The translations under genes were made by a program, and so were the position numbers. Below the pieces are notes generated by a model. The model had not been told where the DNA came from. It worked only from the letters and a program-made list of their open reading frames with translations, and searched no databases. From Fagopyrum homotropicum (lineage: Eukaryota > Streptophyta > Magnoliopsida > Caryophyllales > Polygonaceae), in the NCBI GenBank assembly GCA_033239125.1, contig BSWB01000004.1:123575235-123639234 (forward strand): a stretch of DNA of 64,000 bases. The letters are read 5' to 3'. Positions 31,131 through 42,298 of this stretch are shown one piece after another; within the stretch, counting starts at the first letter, position 1, and each line of letters starts with the position of its first letter.

Positions 31131-32449
31131 TTACTCTTAACTCCTATTCGAATGACTCCTCTAATCCTTTCCTCTCTTCTTCTTCTTCTTCTACTCCATT
31201 GAAGAGCCAGGAGCAAGGATCGAGTTCGTCCCAGCCGGAAAAGAAAGATGCGGTGCTGGAGGCCATCATGATCAAGCTCAACTCTATGGAGACATCCATG
31301 ACTTCATTTTCGAATGGACAAAAAGCCTTGGAACAAAAATTCTTTAACCAGGCGAATGAAGCGCCAAGAGATCCAGGGAAGCTTCTAGCAAGGATAGAAA
31401 GCAACCCTAAAGGACAGATCATGGCAATAACAACGAGGAGTGGACTGAACACAGCAGATCCAGTGCCTCGGTCGATGCTAGTGCAGACAAAGACCACCTC
31501 GGTCCAGGTGCAGTCGAAGAACACTTCGGCCGAGATGCCAACCGAGGTAGAGCCACAGAAAGCGGAGGAGAAAACTGAAGTTTATATTCCACCTCCTGCA
31601 TATAAACAACCACTTCCATTCCCCCAGTAAAGGGCCAAAGCACATCTAGACAAGCATTTTGGTAAGTTCCTTGACTTGATGAATAAACTACACATTAATA
31701 TCCCTTTCCTTGATGCTATTCTAGGGATGCCCGCCTATGGGAAGTTCTTGATAGAGATTCTATCAAGGAAGAGTTAGTTGGAAGACTTTGGTGAAGTAAG
31801 GATGACATCTAAATCCTCGGAGCTCATTCAAATCCTGAAGGAGAAGATGCCACCCAAATTAAGAGATCCCGGCTCATTTTGCATTCCCATTCAAGTCGGG
31901 GATGTCACTTGTGAAGCCTTATGTGATCTAGGATCCAGCGTGAGCATCATCCCGCTGGAGCTATGTGTTAAGATCGGACTTGGAGAGCCCAAGCCGGTGA
32001 AGATACGGTTATACATGGCAGACCACTCCATTACCCATCATGTGGGCATTTTGGAAGACGTTCCGGTTAAGTTAGGTAACTTTTATTTACCTATAGACTT
32101 TGTTGTACTTGATATTTCCGCAGATTATCCCGTTCCTATCATTCTCGGGAGACCATTTCTAGCAACTTCGGGTTGCAATGTGGATTGTAAGAACGCCAAG
32201 TTAATATTCAACATTGGCGGAGATGAAGTAGTGTTTGCATTACTTGCGGCTATGAAGGGAGAGCAGTTAGGAGATGATATCTTCAACATCTATGATGAAG
32301 AAGAATCAAGAGAATTGGTGAGCTCTATCCTTATTAAAGATCCACTTGAAAAAGTTATTAACTTTAGCTTAATGGAAGAAGGTATAGATGCTTCTTGTGA
32401 TGCAGATATACGGAGCTTGAAGGCGCTGGAAGAAGATCTAGAAGCTTAA
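31131..32449 (+). pseudogene. TE6 gag-protease linker and protease
   Basis: After a frame change near the CTT repeat at 31178, the reading continues in a new frame kept through integrase. Stops occur at 31628, 31775 and 32447. The conserved segment KAHLDKHFGKFLDLMNKLHINIPF leads into protease, with catalytic Asp-Leu-Gly-Ser at 31924-31935 (LCDLGSSVSIIP) and ILGRPFLATSGCNVDCKN. DLG is usual in this branch. A dyad cluster lies in the linker at 31466-31548. Confidence 0.88.
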
Positions 32450-32502
32450 ATTGAAAAGCTAATCCAGGAGAAGAAGATCTCCAGTTTCGGTTCCAGTTGC
32501 AG

Positions 32503-32586
32503 TACCTCGACCGAGGCACTTCCTGGATCAAGCGAGGTGACTGAAGAACATCTCGGTCAACCTCTCTGGACCTCGACCGAGGTCGA
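32503..32586 (+). repeat. CTCGACCGAG cluster at the TE6 protease-integrase join
   Basis: CCTCGACCGAGG occurs at 32505-32516 and again at 32571-32582, with half copies between. TE4 has the matching cluster at 41480-41580. In TE8 the same place, between protease and RT, holds its own AAATCGGCCGATTT cluster (50727-50862). Here RT and RNase H are missing immediately downstream. Confidence 0.88.
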
Positions 32587-32639
32587 AAGTGAGATGATGT
32601 CAACTGAGACTACTGAAAATAACAAACTTCTTACCCCCT

Positions 32640-33979
32640 TTTTTGACATTCATCCTCAGTTGGTGGAACATTCTCTCCACCAAATTTCTGATAATAAAGG
32701 ACCTTGGTATGCTGATATCGTTAATTATCTTGTTTGCCAGGAAATACCACCCGGATTGACGTACGCTCAAAGGAAGAAATTCTTCAAGGACGTACGCCAT
32801 TACTACTGGGATGAACCGCTGCTATTCAAGAGAGGGCCGGATGGGATGCTTCAAAGATGCATTCCGGAAGATGAAGTTAATAGCATCATACGGCATTGTC
32901 ACTCACTCCCTTGTGGAGGGCATGCTAGCTCCAACAAGACATGTGCTAAGGTATTACGTTCCAGTTTTTTTTGGCCCACATTATTTAAGGATGTGCAAAC
33001 GTTTTTTGTCTCTTGTGATGCATGCCAAAGAACAGGGAATTTATCTAGATGGAATGAGATGCCACTCAATAACATATAGGAGGTTGAGATCTTTGATGTA
33101 TGGGGAGTAGATTTCATGGGACCTTTCCCATCATCCGGAGGAAACCTCTACATTCTCCTAGTTGTCGATTACGTCTCTAGATGGGTTGAAGCCATTGCCT
33201 CTCCCACTAATGACGCAACGGTGGTCGTGAAGTTCTTTAACAGGACTAACTTTCCACATTTTGGGACTCCATGCATCATCATTAGCGATGGAGGGACGCA
33301 TTTCATCAACCGGAAGTTTAAGGCACTTTTATCAAAGTATGTGGTAACCCACAAGGTAGCAACCCCTTATCACCCTCAAACTAGTGGACAGATCGAGATC
33401 TCAAATAGAGAAATTAAAGCAATCTTGGAGAAGACCGTCTCTAGGACAAGGAAACATTGGTCCATGAAGTTGGACGACGCTCTTTGGGCTTACAGGACCG
33501 CATTCAAAACTCCCATTGGTACCACCCCTTATAACTTGGTGTATGGGAAGTCTTGTCATTTGCCCGTTGAGTTAGAACACAAGGCGTATTGGGCGATCAA
33601 ATGGTTGAACTTCGACATCAAGGAAGCCGGTGAGAAGCGTCTATTGGATATCAATGAGCTGGAGGAGCTGCGTTTGAACTCTTATGAGAATGCCAAGATC
33701 TATAAAGAAAGGACGAAGAAATGGCATGACAAGCGTATCATTCCTAAGGAGCTTAAAGAAGGAGACTTAGTTCTACTCTTCAACTCCCGCCTCCGCCTCT
33801 TTCCAGGTAATTTGAAATCTAGATGGACCGGACCTTCTGTTGTGAAACATGTGTTCCCTTATGCTGTAGTTGAGATTTGGGGAGAAACAAGTGGAAGCTT
33901 CAAGGTCAGTGGTCATAGACTTAAGAAATACAAACCGGAAGTTCCGGTTGAGGAGGTTGCACCGCTATACCTTGTTTGA
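32640..33979 (+). pseudogene. TE6 integrase, one stop
   Basis: The N-terminal segment (WYADIVNYLVCQEIPPGLTY) leads into the HHCC domain with HCHSLPCGGH and CDACQR. A TAG at 33077 replaces one codon after MPLNNI. The core then runs open to the natural end at 33979. Asp in VDFMGPFP (about 33110), Asp in IIISDGGTHF (about 33288) and Glu in QIEISNREIK (about 33396) are all present, so the active site is intact. The C-terminus (GETSGSFKVSGHRLKKYKPEV) is the Athila form without a chromodomain. It lies directly after protease because RT and RNase H are deleted. Confidence 0.9.
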
Positions 33980-34814
33980 GAGATTCCGTACGGTCCAGCT
34001 AGCGACCTTAAATCAAGCGCTTTTTGGGAGGCAACCCAAGGTATTGCTTTCTTTTCTCTTTTTCTAGTCTAGCTTTAGATAGTTTGCTTTTGCTTTGCTG
34101 TGTTTTGTTTTTGGCGTCCTAAACAAACAACAGGTGACATTTAAGGAAGGAATACAACCCAGGAGCAAAAAACTGGAAGGACAGAAGTTCGAGAATTTGA
34201 GAAGACGGAGTTTGACTGAGACATATCTCGGTTGCTGTCACATCACCTCGACCGAGATGATTCTTGAGCAACCGAGGCATTTAGGGTTTCTGAAGATCCA
34301 CCTCGGTCCGTACCAGCTCGGTCCAGTCGAGACCATCTCGACCGAGGTGACAGCAATTCCAGAAAAGGGTATAAAAGGGGGCTGAGATTTATTTCTCCTC
34401 CCTTTATCCCCTTCTAGACCGAAACGGCTGATACACCTCGCTTCTTTGTTCTTCGCTCGTTTTCGACGATTTTCGCTTCCAAACTGCAAGGAAAGGGTAG
34501 AGGATCGATTTGCAACAATCAATCTGCAGCAAAAATGAACCAAATCGGCCAAATCTGGGTAAAATTGAAAAAACCCTAACTCCCTCTTCTTCCACTGATT
34601 TCTTTCGATTAGGGCTTTGGTTGCCCCTACATTCTGCTGAAAAAGGATTAAGTACCCCATAGGAACCTTTGGTAGGGATTTTGGGGGAAAAGAACTGGAT
34701 TTTTGAGAGTTGCGATCAAACAGTTTTTCGCCTCGGTCCAGTCGGCCTGCACCTCGGCTGAGGTGTTCTCTAGACTTGTTAGAGAGACCGAGGTGGTCTG
34801 ACAGATTGCAGAAA
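33980..34814 (+). other. TE6 spacer between integrase and Athila ORF-1
   Basis: No gene. It begins with the conserved block CAAGCGCTTTTTGGGAGGCA near 34013 that TE4 also has. Dyad clusters lie at 34213-34350 and 34731-34800. The text between them (ending AAAAAACCCTAACTCCC near 34570) looks like a leader. It may carry an internal promoter or splice acceptor for the downstream ORF, as proposed for Athila env-like ORFs; I cannot place one. Confidence 0.7.
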
Positions 34815-36197
34815 ATGAGTTCTGACAGGAAGCTTGTGCTGAGAGACAGATCTTCCCCTCCTCCTTCTTCTTCACGCCGATCTAGACCGGTGATCTATGA
34901 GCGTCACCAGGTCGACTATGACCGCATAGCGGCCCGTCCAGTGGTTGCACCACGCTTCTTGGACATATTTGCTTTCGACTGCCTCTATGTTAATGATGAT
35001 CTGAGGCGGATGATTTCTATGGTGGGGCTGGAGCAGTTCACTGAGATTAGAGCTCCGGCCTACCAAGAGCTGAACCTGGAGTTTGTCAGCTCCGTCACCT
35101 ACTTGCCCACCGAGCGCGCCATCAAGTACCGGTTGATGAACCGGAATTATATAGTTCCCCTGGACCACTGGCGGGATATCTTTGGCTTCCCGGCCCCTAC
35201 TGTTGCTGACTTTCCCTCTCGAGCAGTAGCTTGAGAGTTCTGGGGACAGATTGCTCATGGGGTTGAGCACGCAAACAGACGGAGACCTGGAGATTCCAGG
35301 GAGTGGATTATATTCCATCTGGCCTTTTTACTAGCTCACAGGATCTTTAGCGAGACACTTCTGGCGCGTACTGAGACGCCTTAGAAGATCAGACAGGGTG
35401 AGCTTCTGAGTCTATACTGCATGGTGACCGGAGGAGTTCCGGACTTTGGGATGATGCTGGCGGAGGATCTGCACAATATCAAGGCGAAGGCCAAGGGAGA
35501 TATCTGTTGTGGAGGGATAGTGACTCATATAGCGAGTTACATGGAGTTGGATCTGAGCGCATGCACTATGGTGGCGGCTGCCAAGCCGCTCGGGCTTGAG
35601 GAGATGATCACCCGGAGGATACTGGTTCCTCGCGGTCTTACTACGCCATATGTGGCAATGCCCTGGGAGTAGACTGCACCCCAGGGTATTAGGTGGTCAG
35701 CTCAGTTCTCTGTGTATGATCCGCATTACTGGCAGACTGCATGGATCCCGCTGATGGAGGATGCTAGAGAGGCAATAGCAGCAACAGCTCAGGGGCCAAC
35801 TGAGGAGGATGAGGGTGAGGAGGATGATGACGGTGATGATGAGGATGGCGGTGCTCCCATGGATACGGGCACGGATACAGCTGGGACTAGTGCACCAGTC
35901 ATTGATTTAGATGACGACGAGACTAAGGAGGAGCCAGCTGCAGCACCAGCTCGTCCCGCTAGGCGTATGGTGCGCAGGCAGAGGGATCCAATTGCTCACC
36001 GTCGGATCGATGATCTGACGGATCAAATGATAGATTCCTACGATGCTTTGTCCCTGGATATCAGAGAGATGCAGGAGAGACTACATTACCAGCACACGAT
36101 GGCTGAGATTCAGTTTCAGCATATCGTGGGCTATCTTTTCGACCCATCTCAGCACCTGTACGTGCCACCACAACCACCACCGGATCGGGATTATTGA
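34815..36197 (+). pseudogene. TE6 Athila ORF-1-type protein, three stops
   Basis: The start is ATG 34815 (MSSDRKLVLRD), with the frame constant to the stop at 36195. In-frame stops lie at 35232, 35382 and 35670. Readable segments include VIYERHQVDYDRIAARPVV, MISMVGLEQFTEIRAPAY, KGDICCGGIVTHIASYM and MITRRILVPRGLTTPY. After these comes a strongly acidic stretch (about 35805-35930, runs of Asp and Glu) and a C-terminal coiled-coil-like segment (DDLTDQMIDSYDALSLDI). TE4 holds the homologue on the minus strand. Its function is unknown; 'env-like' is only a positional name here, as I see no membrane segment. Confidence 0.85.
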
Positions 36198-37629
36198 GAG
36201 CTTGCAGGATTTTCTTTATTTATTAATTATGCAGCTCAACTTTATCCGGTGAGTACTTTGTTTCTTTAGACTTATTTTGACCCATTGGGACAATGTGTCA
36301 CAAGTATGGGGTATTTGATGTATTATTTGACTTTTATGTGGATGTATGACTCGACTCTATTTGGATATTTATGTTTTATTTTGCTCTATGTGCTTATTTG
36401 AGATTACATGCATGCATACAAGTTATTTGATTGAGAAAAACGTCAAAAACTGGTTTGAAAAAAAAAAAATTTTATGACCTCGACCGAAGTGATTCTGGTC
36501 GAACGAGGTACTTCACCTCGGTTGACTTAGAACATTTCGACCGAGGTGGTTTAACTGGAATAGTTTTCGAAACGATTTTTGTGCTTCTTATGTGGATATG
36601 ACCTCAGTGATGATTTTGTTTGCTGACTGGTTTTAAAATCATTATATGTTCGAAAGGTTCTATGATATGTTTAAGTTGCTAAATGCTTTATTTGATATTT
36701 TGGCATGTTTAATACTTTGTTTTTATCCAAATTATGTTGAATTTGAAGGTTGACACCACATGATGAGTTCCCTCACTTTCTTCCTGGGATGATTAAGGCA
36801 ATTCATTCTCTTCTCTTCTTCTTCTTGATCATGCTTAGCCCCTCATATACATATTTGCCTCTCTTTACCTATTTGGGAATTTGGAAGCAAGCAAAAGTGA
36901 AAAGCAAGTGAAAGAAAAATTGAGATGTTGGCTGAAAGTTAGAATGAAACAAATAGGTTTGGGGAAGTCAATCATGATGATGAGTAACTCGGCATCATTC
37001 ACATAGCCGGGTGTTTGTGTCTTGCCAAAGTCGGATTGAGCGATATTCCTAACGGGTCATGGTATGTGCATCAAGGGTTTGAGGCATCTCGAGAAATTGA
37101 TGATTGCTGATTTCCTAGGCTTCGGTTATTGTGCACCTCTGTCCATGCATCCCAAAAAGTAAAAAAGTAAAAATAAGCAAAGCTTATTGGTGGAAGATGT
37201 TGAAGTTCAAAGGAAGTGAAGTAAAGATCCTTTTCCCGGATTCTAGCACCAAATTCCCTATATACATCCCACCCTCACACGTTTCTTGACCTTCTTTTGA
37301 AAAGCCCTTAAGACCTCGAGCTTGTTGATTGACTTGGTGGTTTAAACTGGATTATGCATGATTAATTTCGATAATTATGATTTACTATGCATTCTATGAT
37401 TTTATGCAAAGATGAACAACTTCCTTATATTTATAAAATCTTTTGAGCATGTCTTGATTTTAAATTCCATGAAGCATTCTCTTAGAGTGATCTATGAGTG
37501 GAGCACAATATTAAAAATGTTTTGAAAGACTTTTCATTGATCTTTATGACTTATAATCCATTTTATCTTATACTTAAGATTTGGAACTTGCTTGGGGACA
37601 AGCAAGGGCTAAGTATGGGGCAAATCGGA
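36198..37629 (+). other. TE6 3' untranslated region and polypurine tract
   Basis: No gene. A dyad cluster lies at 36478-36550 just after an A-run (36459-36470). From about 36830 the sequence matches the reverse complement of TE1 (1800-2490). It ends with GCTAAGTATGGGGCAAATCGGA before the LTR; GTATGGGG is the probable polypurine tract, and TE1 has the same phrase in the same place. Confidence 0.75.
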
Positions 37630-38073
37630 TAATATCATGAATTATTGTCTATATTTTGGGGCCTGTTTAGACGTTTTATCTTCAATAATCTTCATGCTTG
37701 GATGTATATTATGTGATTATATGGCCATTTCATCTACCTTTGCGGGAATCGAGGTCTACACCAAGTTTCGTTGTAATCGTAGGTAAAATGGCGCGTTTTG
37801 CATCAAAATGGAGCAAATGGAGCTAAGGAGTCATTGGAGCTACATTGAGGAGCTTAAGGAAGAATCCAGGAATCATGAAAAATGGATTGAAGATTTACTT
37901 TGGATCAGATTTGAGAGATTTCACATTCAGTTGTGATTCACCTCGGTCAGCTATAGTACCATCTCGACCGAGGTGATCCAGAGGAGCTGCTCGACCGAGG
38001 CGAACACCTTGGATGCGGCGAGGGATATTTTATTCTTGGCTGAGATCTTTTATTTTTGGAAAGAGGATCTTAT
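37630..38073 (+). repeat. TE6 3' LTR, first ~444 bases only
   Basis: It begins TAATATCATG, a changed form of the TGATAGCATG start of the 5' LTR, and matches it to about GGAAAGAGGAT. At 38073/38074 it changes directly into the end of a complete inverted LTR. Confidence 0.88.
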
Positions 38074-39819
38074 TGTTCGCTCCAAACGGTGTGTGCAAGC
38101 TTTAAATTTATAACCCTAGACTTAAGCTTAAAACAAGGATGCGAACCCGCAGTGTACGAGTCAATCGTAGTAAAAAGCAAGAAAATTCTAGGGGTTGATC
38201 ACAGGGACTCGATGAAACAAAGCCAATAACGGTAAGCTTCGTGAATACTAACCACAAAGAGCAATTAACACAATCAAAGATGAATAAGAAGTCAATAAAG
38301 CAAACATGCAATTCTAGGGATTAAAGCATCTAGTTGTGGTTCCAACTCAAAAGCTATAGATAAGCAGACAAAGCTGAGATTTTTGCGTGGGGAAGGTGTT
38401 ACTAAAGTGGAGTAGATCACCGGGTAAGTCTCACTACACACTAATCCTAAACCATAACTCCTATTACCGGGTAAGTTTCAAGGAATCAAGATAAAGAACT
38501 ATAACCTCAAACTAACACACCATCTAAGGGAATAGAATCAACCTTTACCGGGTAAGTCTCAGGCTAACTCACAAAGATGGGATGGAAGCACACTCAAAAC
38601 CCAATAAAAGATGAACCTTTATTACCTACACTTATGATCGTTGGTACACAAACTAAGGAATTACCGGGTAAGTCTCATCCTAAGCTTGCTTTGAACCAGG
38701 AAAGGTGTAATAAGAATAGGATTTGGCAAACTCTAACACTTAACTCTCAGTTATGGATCAGATAAGCCACCTCGGTCAGCCAGTTTCCACCTCGGCCGAA
38801 ATGTTCATCGACTGAACGAGATGCTTAGGGTTAAGGTTAAAGACTCGAACTTTCAGGATCCTACTGGAATCTAAGATTATTCTATCATTGTTTTTCCCAC
38901 AACCTTCAGCCAATCACCCTAGAATCACACAAGGAAATTAGCCACTCATCATCATATTGAAAGTATTAAAATATATGGGAAGAAAGTGAATATTTGAACA
39001 AAGAAGAATTTAATGAAAAGACTTCAATAACTGAATCAAATATCACAACAAAAGCGTTCCTTGGATAGCAATCCAACAAGACAAGACAACAAGTGAAGGG
39101 AATGAAGACAATCTTACAAAACCCTCCAAAAAGCTATAAAAGCTATGATCTTCAATCTTCCTTCAACCTTCAAAAAGGTTCTTCGAAACTCCCAACTGGA
39201 GTATGCCGCTGCTGCTGCCGTGTATTTCGGTGTAAGCGGCCTGTATGCGGGATGTCGGAATTGTGGAAATCCAACCCTTTTTATAGGAAAATAACCCTCC
39301 AAAAATAATAAATCTTAGAAAGATATTTTCCCATAAATATAGGTAAAATATATGATTCTGCATATCTCCTTCCTTCCAGGAGCCAAGCCCAAAAATATAA
39401 GATCACTTTCCAATTTTAAAAGATCTCATCCATGAATAAAATATTCTCGCCGCGTCCTAGGTGTTCGCCTCGGTCGAGTCGGCGTCTCTGGATCACCTCG
39501 GTCGAGATAAATCTCTGGTCAACCGAGGTGAGTCACAACTGAATGTGAAATCTCTTGAATCTGCTCCAAAGTAAATCTTTTAATCCATGGCTATGCTTCC
39601 TGGATGTAGCTCCAAATGACTCATGACTCCTTTTGCTCCTTTTTGATGCAAAACGTACCATTTTACCTGCAATTACAACAAAACTAGGTGTAGACCTCGA
39701 TTCTCGCAAAGGTAGGTGAAATGGTAGTAAAATCACATAATGCACATACAAACATGCAGATTATGAAAGATAAAACGTCCAAACAATCCCCAAAATATAG
39801 ACTATAATTCATGCTATCA
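38074..39819 (-). repeat. Complete inverted LTR of the TE6 family
   Basis: Read on the minus strand it begins TGATAGCATGAATTAT (ending here at 39819) and ends GGAGCGAACA (here 38074), about 1746 bases. It holds the TATA box (39278-39286, reversed), four ACCGGGTAAGTCTCA repeats and two dyad clusters (38769-38822, 39466-39532). The flanking five bases CTTAT and GTTTG do not match, so it is not a simple solo-LTR insertion. It could be left from a recombination between oppositely oriented copies. The right flank falls straight into the TE5 3' LTR. Confidence 0.87.
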
Positions 39820-40892
39820 GTTTGACATTAGAAACGTCAAGAAGGCGAAAGGTAAGAAGTTGAAGTGCATTAAAGATCCGCCCCAACGGAATTGTGTAGC
39901 CGCGCCAGTAGCTCTTAAGAAGATCAACCGATTCTGCCTAAACCGCTCCTGCGGTACCTGAAGGCCGCCCCTGCGGTTTAACGCCAGAAGCGTTACTCCG
40001 GCTGTTTACACCACCTTTGTGGCATTTAAGGTGGCTGTTTTAGGCCGGCTATTTACTCCTAATTAACTGTCTTTTTTGGTATAAATATTCCATGGCTGAT
40101 TGCAAGAATCATCAATGGTTTTCCTCACAAAATCCATTTTAGACTTGAGTTTTCCATTGTAATGAGTTGCTAACTCCCTTGCTACATTGGGTTGGTTTGA
40201 TGCTACTTTGTTGCTTTGGTTGTAAGTACTTTATAATATAAGTTTTCATTCAGTAATGCTTTGTGTTTCCTTGATCTCCATTGTCCAATTGCATGTTTAC
40301 TATTGCTTGAGATTGATCACCTTAGGTTCTAAAGTGCATGCAAACAACTAGGATTAATAGGTTCCGGGTTCGGGTCTTCAATCTAGTAGCAACTTTAAGT
40401 AATAACGGGTTGTGATTACTTAAAGAAAAGGAACACAAATATAAAGATAAGTTTAACGGTTTTAATCTTCTCTTTATATCCCTTAGTCTTTGTTTGAAAG
40501 CTAACCTATTATTTGTTCTTGTAGGTTTACGGAACTTTAATATGTTAAGTTGTGTTGATGCCGGTTGGCTCAACACATATATACGATCGAGATGGGAGAT
40601 TACTTTGAAACTTGTAAAAGGAACTCACCAAAGTAGCAATTGCATGCTTAGAATCAACCTAGTGTAGATTCATCCATTATTGTCTTACTTGTCGCATTAA
40701 TCGTTTTCATAAGTTTTTATGCATCAATTCAACCCCCCCTTGGTGCCACTTGTCATTATAATCGATAATTGCATCTAAAACAACTTAACTCTCTTAGGTT
40801 CGACCCTTACTTAATCACTATACTTGTTCTTAGTGCTAAGTCGGGATTTACTTTTGATTGGGTATAGGCGACCATAGAAATACCTTCGGTCA
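39820..40892 (+). repeat. TE5 3' LTR, last ~1073 bases
   Basis: It matches 21913-22997 of the 5' LTR, beginning exactly where the first motif cluster of that LTR ends (GTTTGACAT). The second motif cluster is kept at 39951-39985. It ends ...CGGTCA before the ATAGT target duplication. Confidence 0.9.
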
Positions 40893-41440
40893 ATAGTTAT
40901 ATTGAAGAACTTCACAACCATCATGGTATCATCAGTGGGGGAAGCAATGGCTTCCACCCACCTAGAGATGTAATTAACAGCTAAAAGAATGCAGAGGTTC
41001 CCTGTGGATGATGGGAAAGGTCCCATGAAATCAACTCACCATACATCAAAAATCCTAACCTCTTGAATATTGTTAAGTGGCATCTAATTCCTTCTAGACA
41101 AGTTCCTTGTTCTTTGGCATGCATCATAAGAGACAACAAACGCTTACAGATCCTTAAATAATGTAGGCCAAAAGAAACCAAAACGTAATACCTTAACGCA
41201 CGTTTTATGAGGGCTAGCATGTCCTCCACAAGGAAGCGAGTGGCAATGCCGTATGACAGTAGCAGCTTCATCCTCTAGAATGCATCGTTGAAGCATCCTA
41301 TCCAGACCTCTTTTGAACAATAGTGGTTCATTCTAGTAGTAATGGCGTACATCCTTGAAGAACTTCTTCCTTTGAGCGTACGTCAATCCCAGAGGTACTT
41401 CTTGACAAAAAAGATAGTTGACAATATCAGTGTTCCAAGG
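40893..41440 (-). pseudogene. TE4 integrase, N-terminal half
   Basis: The minus strand reads from TDIVNYLF, LGLTYAQRKKFFKDV and the HCHSLPCGGHAS zinc region to CDACQR (here YDACQRTRN, with the first Cys of the pair changed). It ends with FMGPFPSSTGNLCILLAV and ASPTDDTMMVVKFF. Several in-frame stops and at least one frameshift occur. The start of the integrase overlaps the end of the protease-linker frame near 41400. Confidence 0.85.
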
Positions 41441-42298
41441 CTTTTTACCAGCAAAAACTTGTTGTCCTCATTTGACAACATCTCGCTCGTTGTCTCAGTT
41501 GGGATCCGAGGTGGGTGACCGAGGTGTTCTTCAGATAAGAGCACCTCGCTTGCTCCACAAAGTGCCTCAGTCGAGGTACTGGAATTGGGACCAAAACTTA
41601 ACGTGCTTTTCTTCTCCTGAATTAGTTTATCAAATCTAGATCCTGGATCTGCTTCCAATGTTTCCAAGCTTCGCACATCTGCATCACAAAAGACATCTAT
41701 AACTTCCTCCATCATACTAAAACTCAAAACTTTTTCAAGAGGATCTTTAATAAGCAAAGACCTCACCATTCCTCGGGAATCGTCTTCATCATAGATGTTG
41801 AAGATGTCATCTTCCAGAGGATCTCCCTTCATTGCAGCCAACAATGCAAACTCCACATGATCACCACCAATGTTGAATTTCAACTTGGCGTTCTTACAAT
41901 CAATGTTGCAACCCGAAGTTGCTAGAAAAGGTCTCCCGAGAATGATAGGCATGGGATAATCTGCGGGGATGTCAAGCACAACAAAGTATATAGGTATGTA
42001 GAAATTACCTAACTTGGTGGGAACATCCTCCAAAATACCAACAGGGCGGGTAATGGAGCAATCTGCCATGTATAACATCATCTTCATGGGCTTGGGCTTT
42101 CCAAGCTTGACTTTCTAACAAATCTCCGGCGGAATGATGCTCAAACTAGCTCCTAACTCACATAGTGCATCATAAGTCACATCCCCAACTTGGATGTGAA
42201 TGCAAAACGAACCGGAATCTCTAAATTTAGTTGGCATCTTCTCGTTCATGGTTTGAATGAGCTCCGAAGATCTAGAGGTCGTCCTTACTTCACCAAAG
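41441..42298 (-). pseudogene. TE4 protease and dyad-rich linker
   Basis: The minus strand 42298-42115 reads GEVRTTSRSSELIQTMNEKM and the protease start. The active-site triplet is Glu-Leu-Gly (ALCELGASLSIIP, near 42148-42160), so the catalytic Asp is replaced. After a stop near 42117 the protease continues (MMLYMADCSI, ILGRPFLATSGCNIDCKN) and reaches the linker. There the cluster at 41480-41580 carries five or so CTCGG-type motifs, two of them nearly complete. The integrase frame then follows directly. Confidence 0.87.

Larger units (their letters stand above)
27964..38073 (+). mobile_element. TE6, RT-less Athila derivative inside TE5
   Basis: The order is 5' LTR, tRNA-Asp PBS, gag, protease, integrase, Athila ORF-1, 3' untranslated region and the first ~444 bases of a 3' LTR. 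RT and RNase H are absent: the protease end and the integrase start are separated by only about 300 bases, against about 2 kb in TE8. Gag is in one frame and protease plus integrase in another, each with a few stops. No target duplication can be read because the 3' LTR is truncated and followed by an inverted LTR. Confidence 0.87.
21480..40892 (+). mobile_element. TE5, Athila element inserted in TE4, itself interrupted and deleted
   Basis: The outer ends are TGATAGGTGA at 21480 and ...CGGTCA at 40892, with a 5-bp target duplication. It contains 5' LTR, tRNA-Asp PBS, gag, protease, RT, RNase H and most of integrase up to 27963. TE6 and an inverted LTR then occupy 27964-39819. After that only the last ~1070 bases of the 3' LTR remain. 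The rest of integrase, any downstream ORF and the first ~430 bases of the 3' LTR are missing, so a deletion accompanied or followed the TE6 insertion. Confidence 0.88.
40893..42298 (-). mobile_element. TE4, right part: integrase N-terminus and protease
   Basis: The minus strand reads protease, a linker with dyad motifs, then integrase N-terminal half, with no RT or RNase H between them. It starts with the second copy of the ATAGT target duplication. At 42298 it is cut by TE7 within the segment just before protease, so gag, PBS and the 5' LTR of TE4 are not in the window. Confidence 0.85.
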
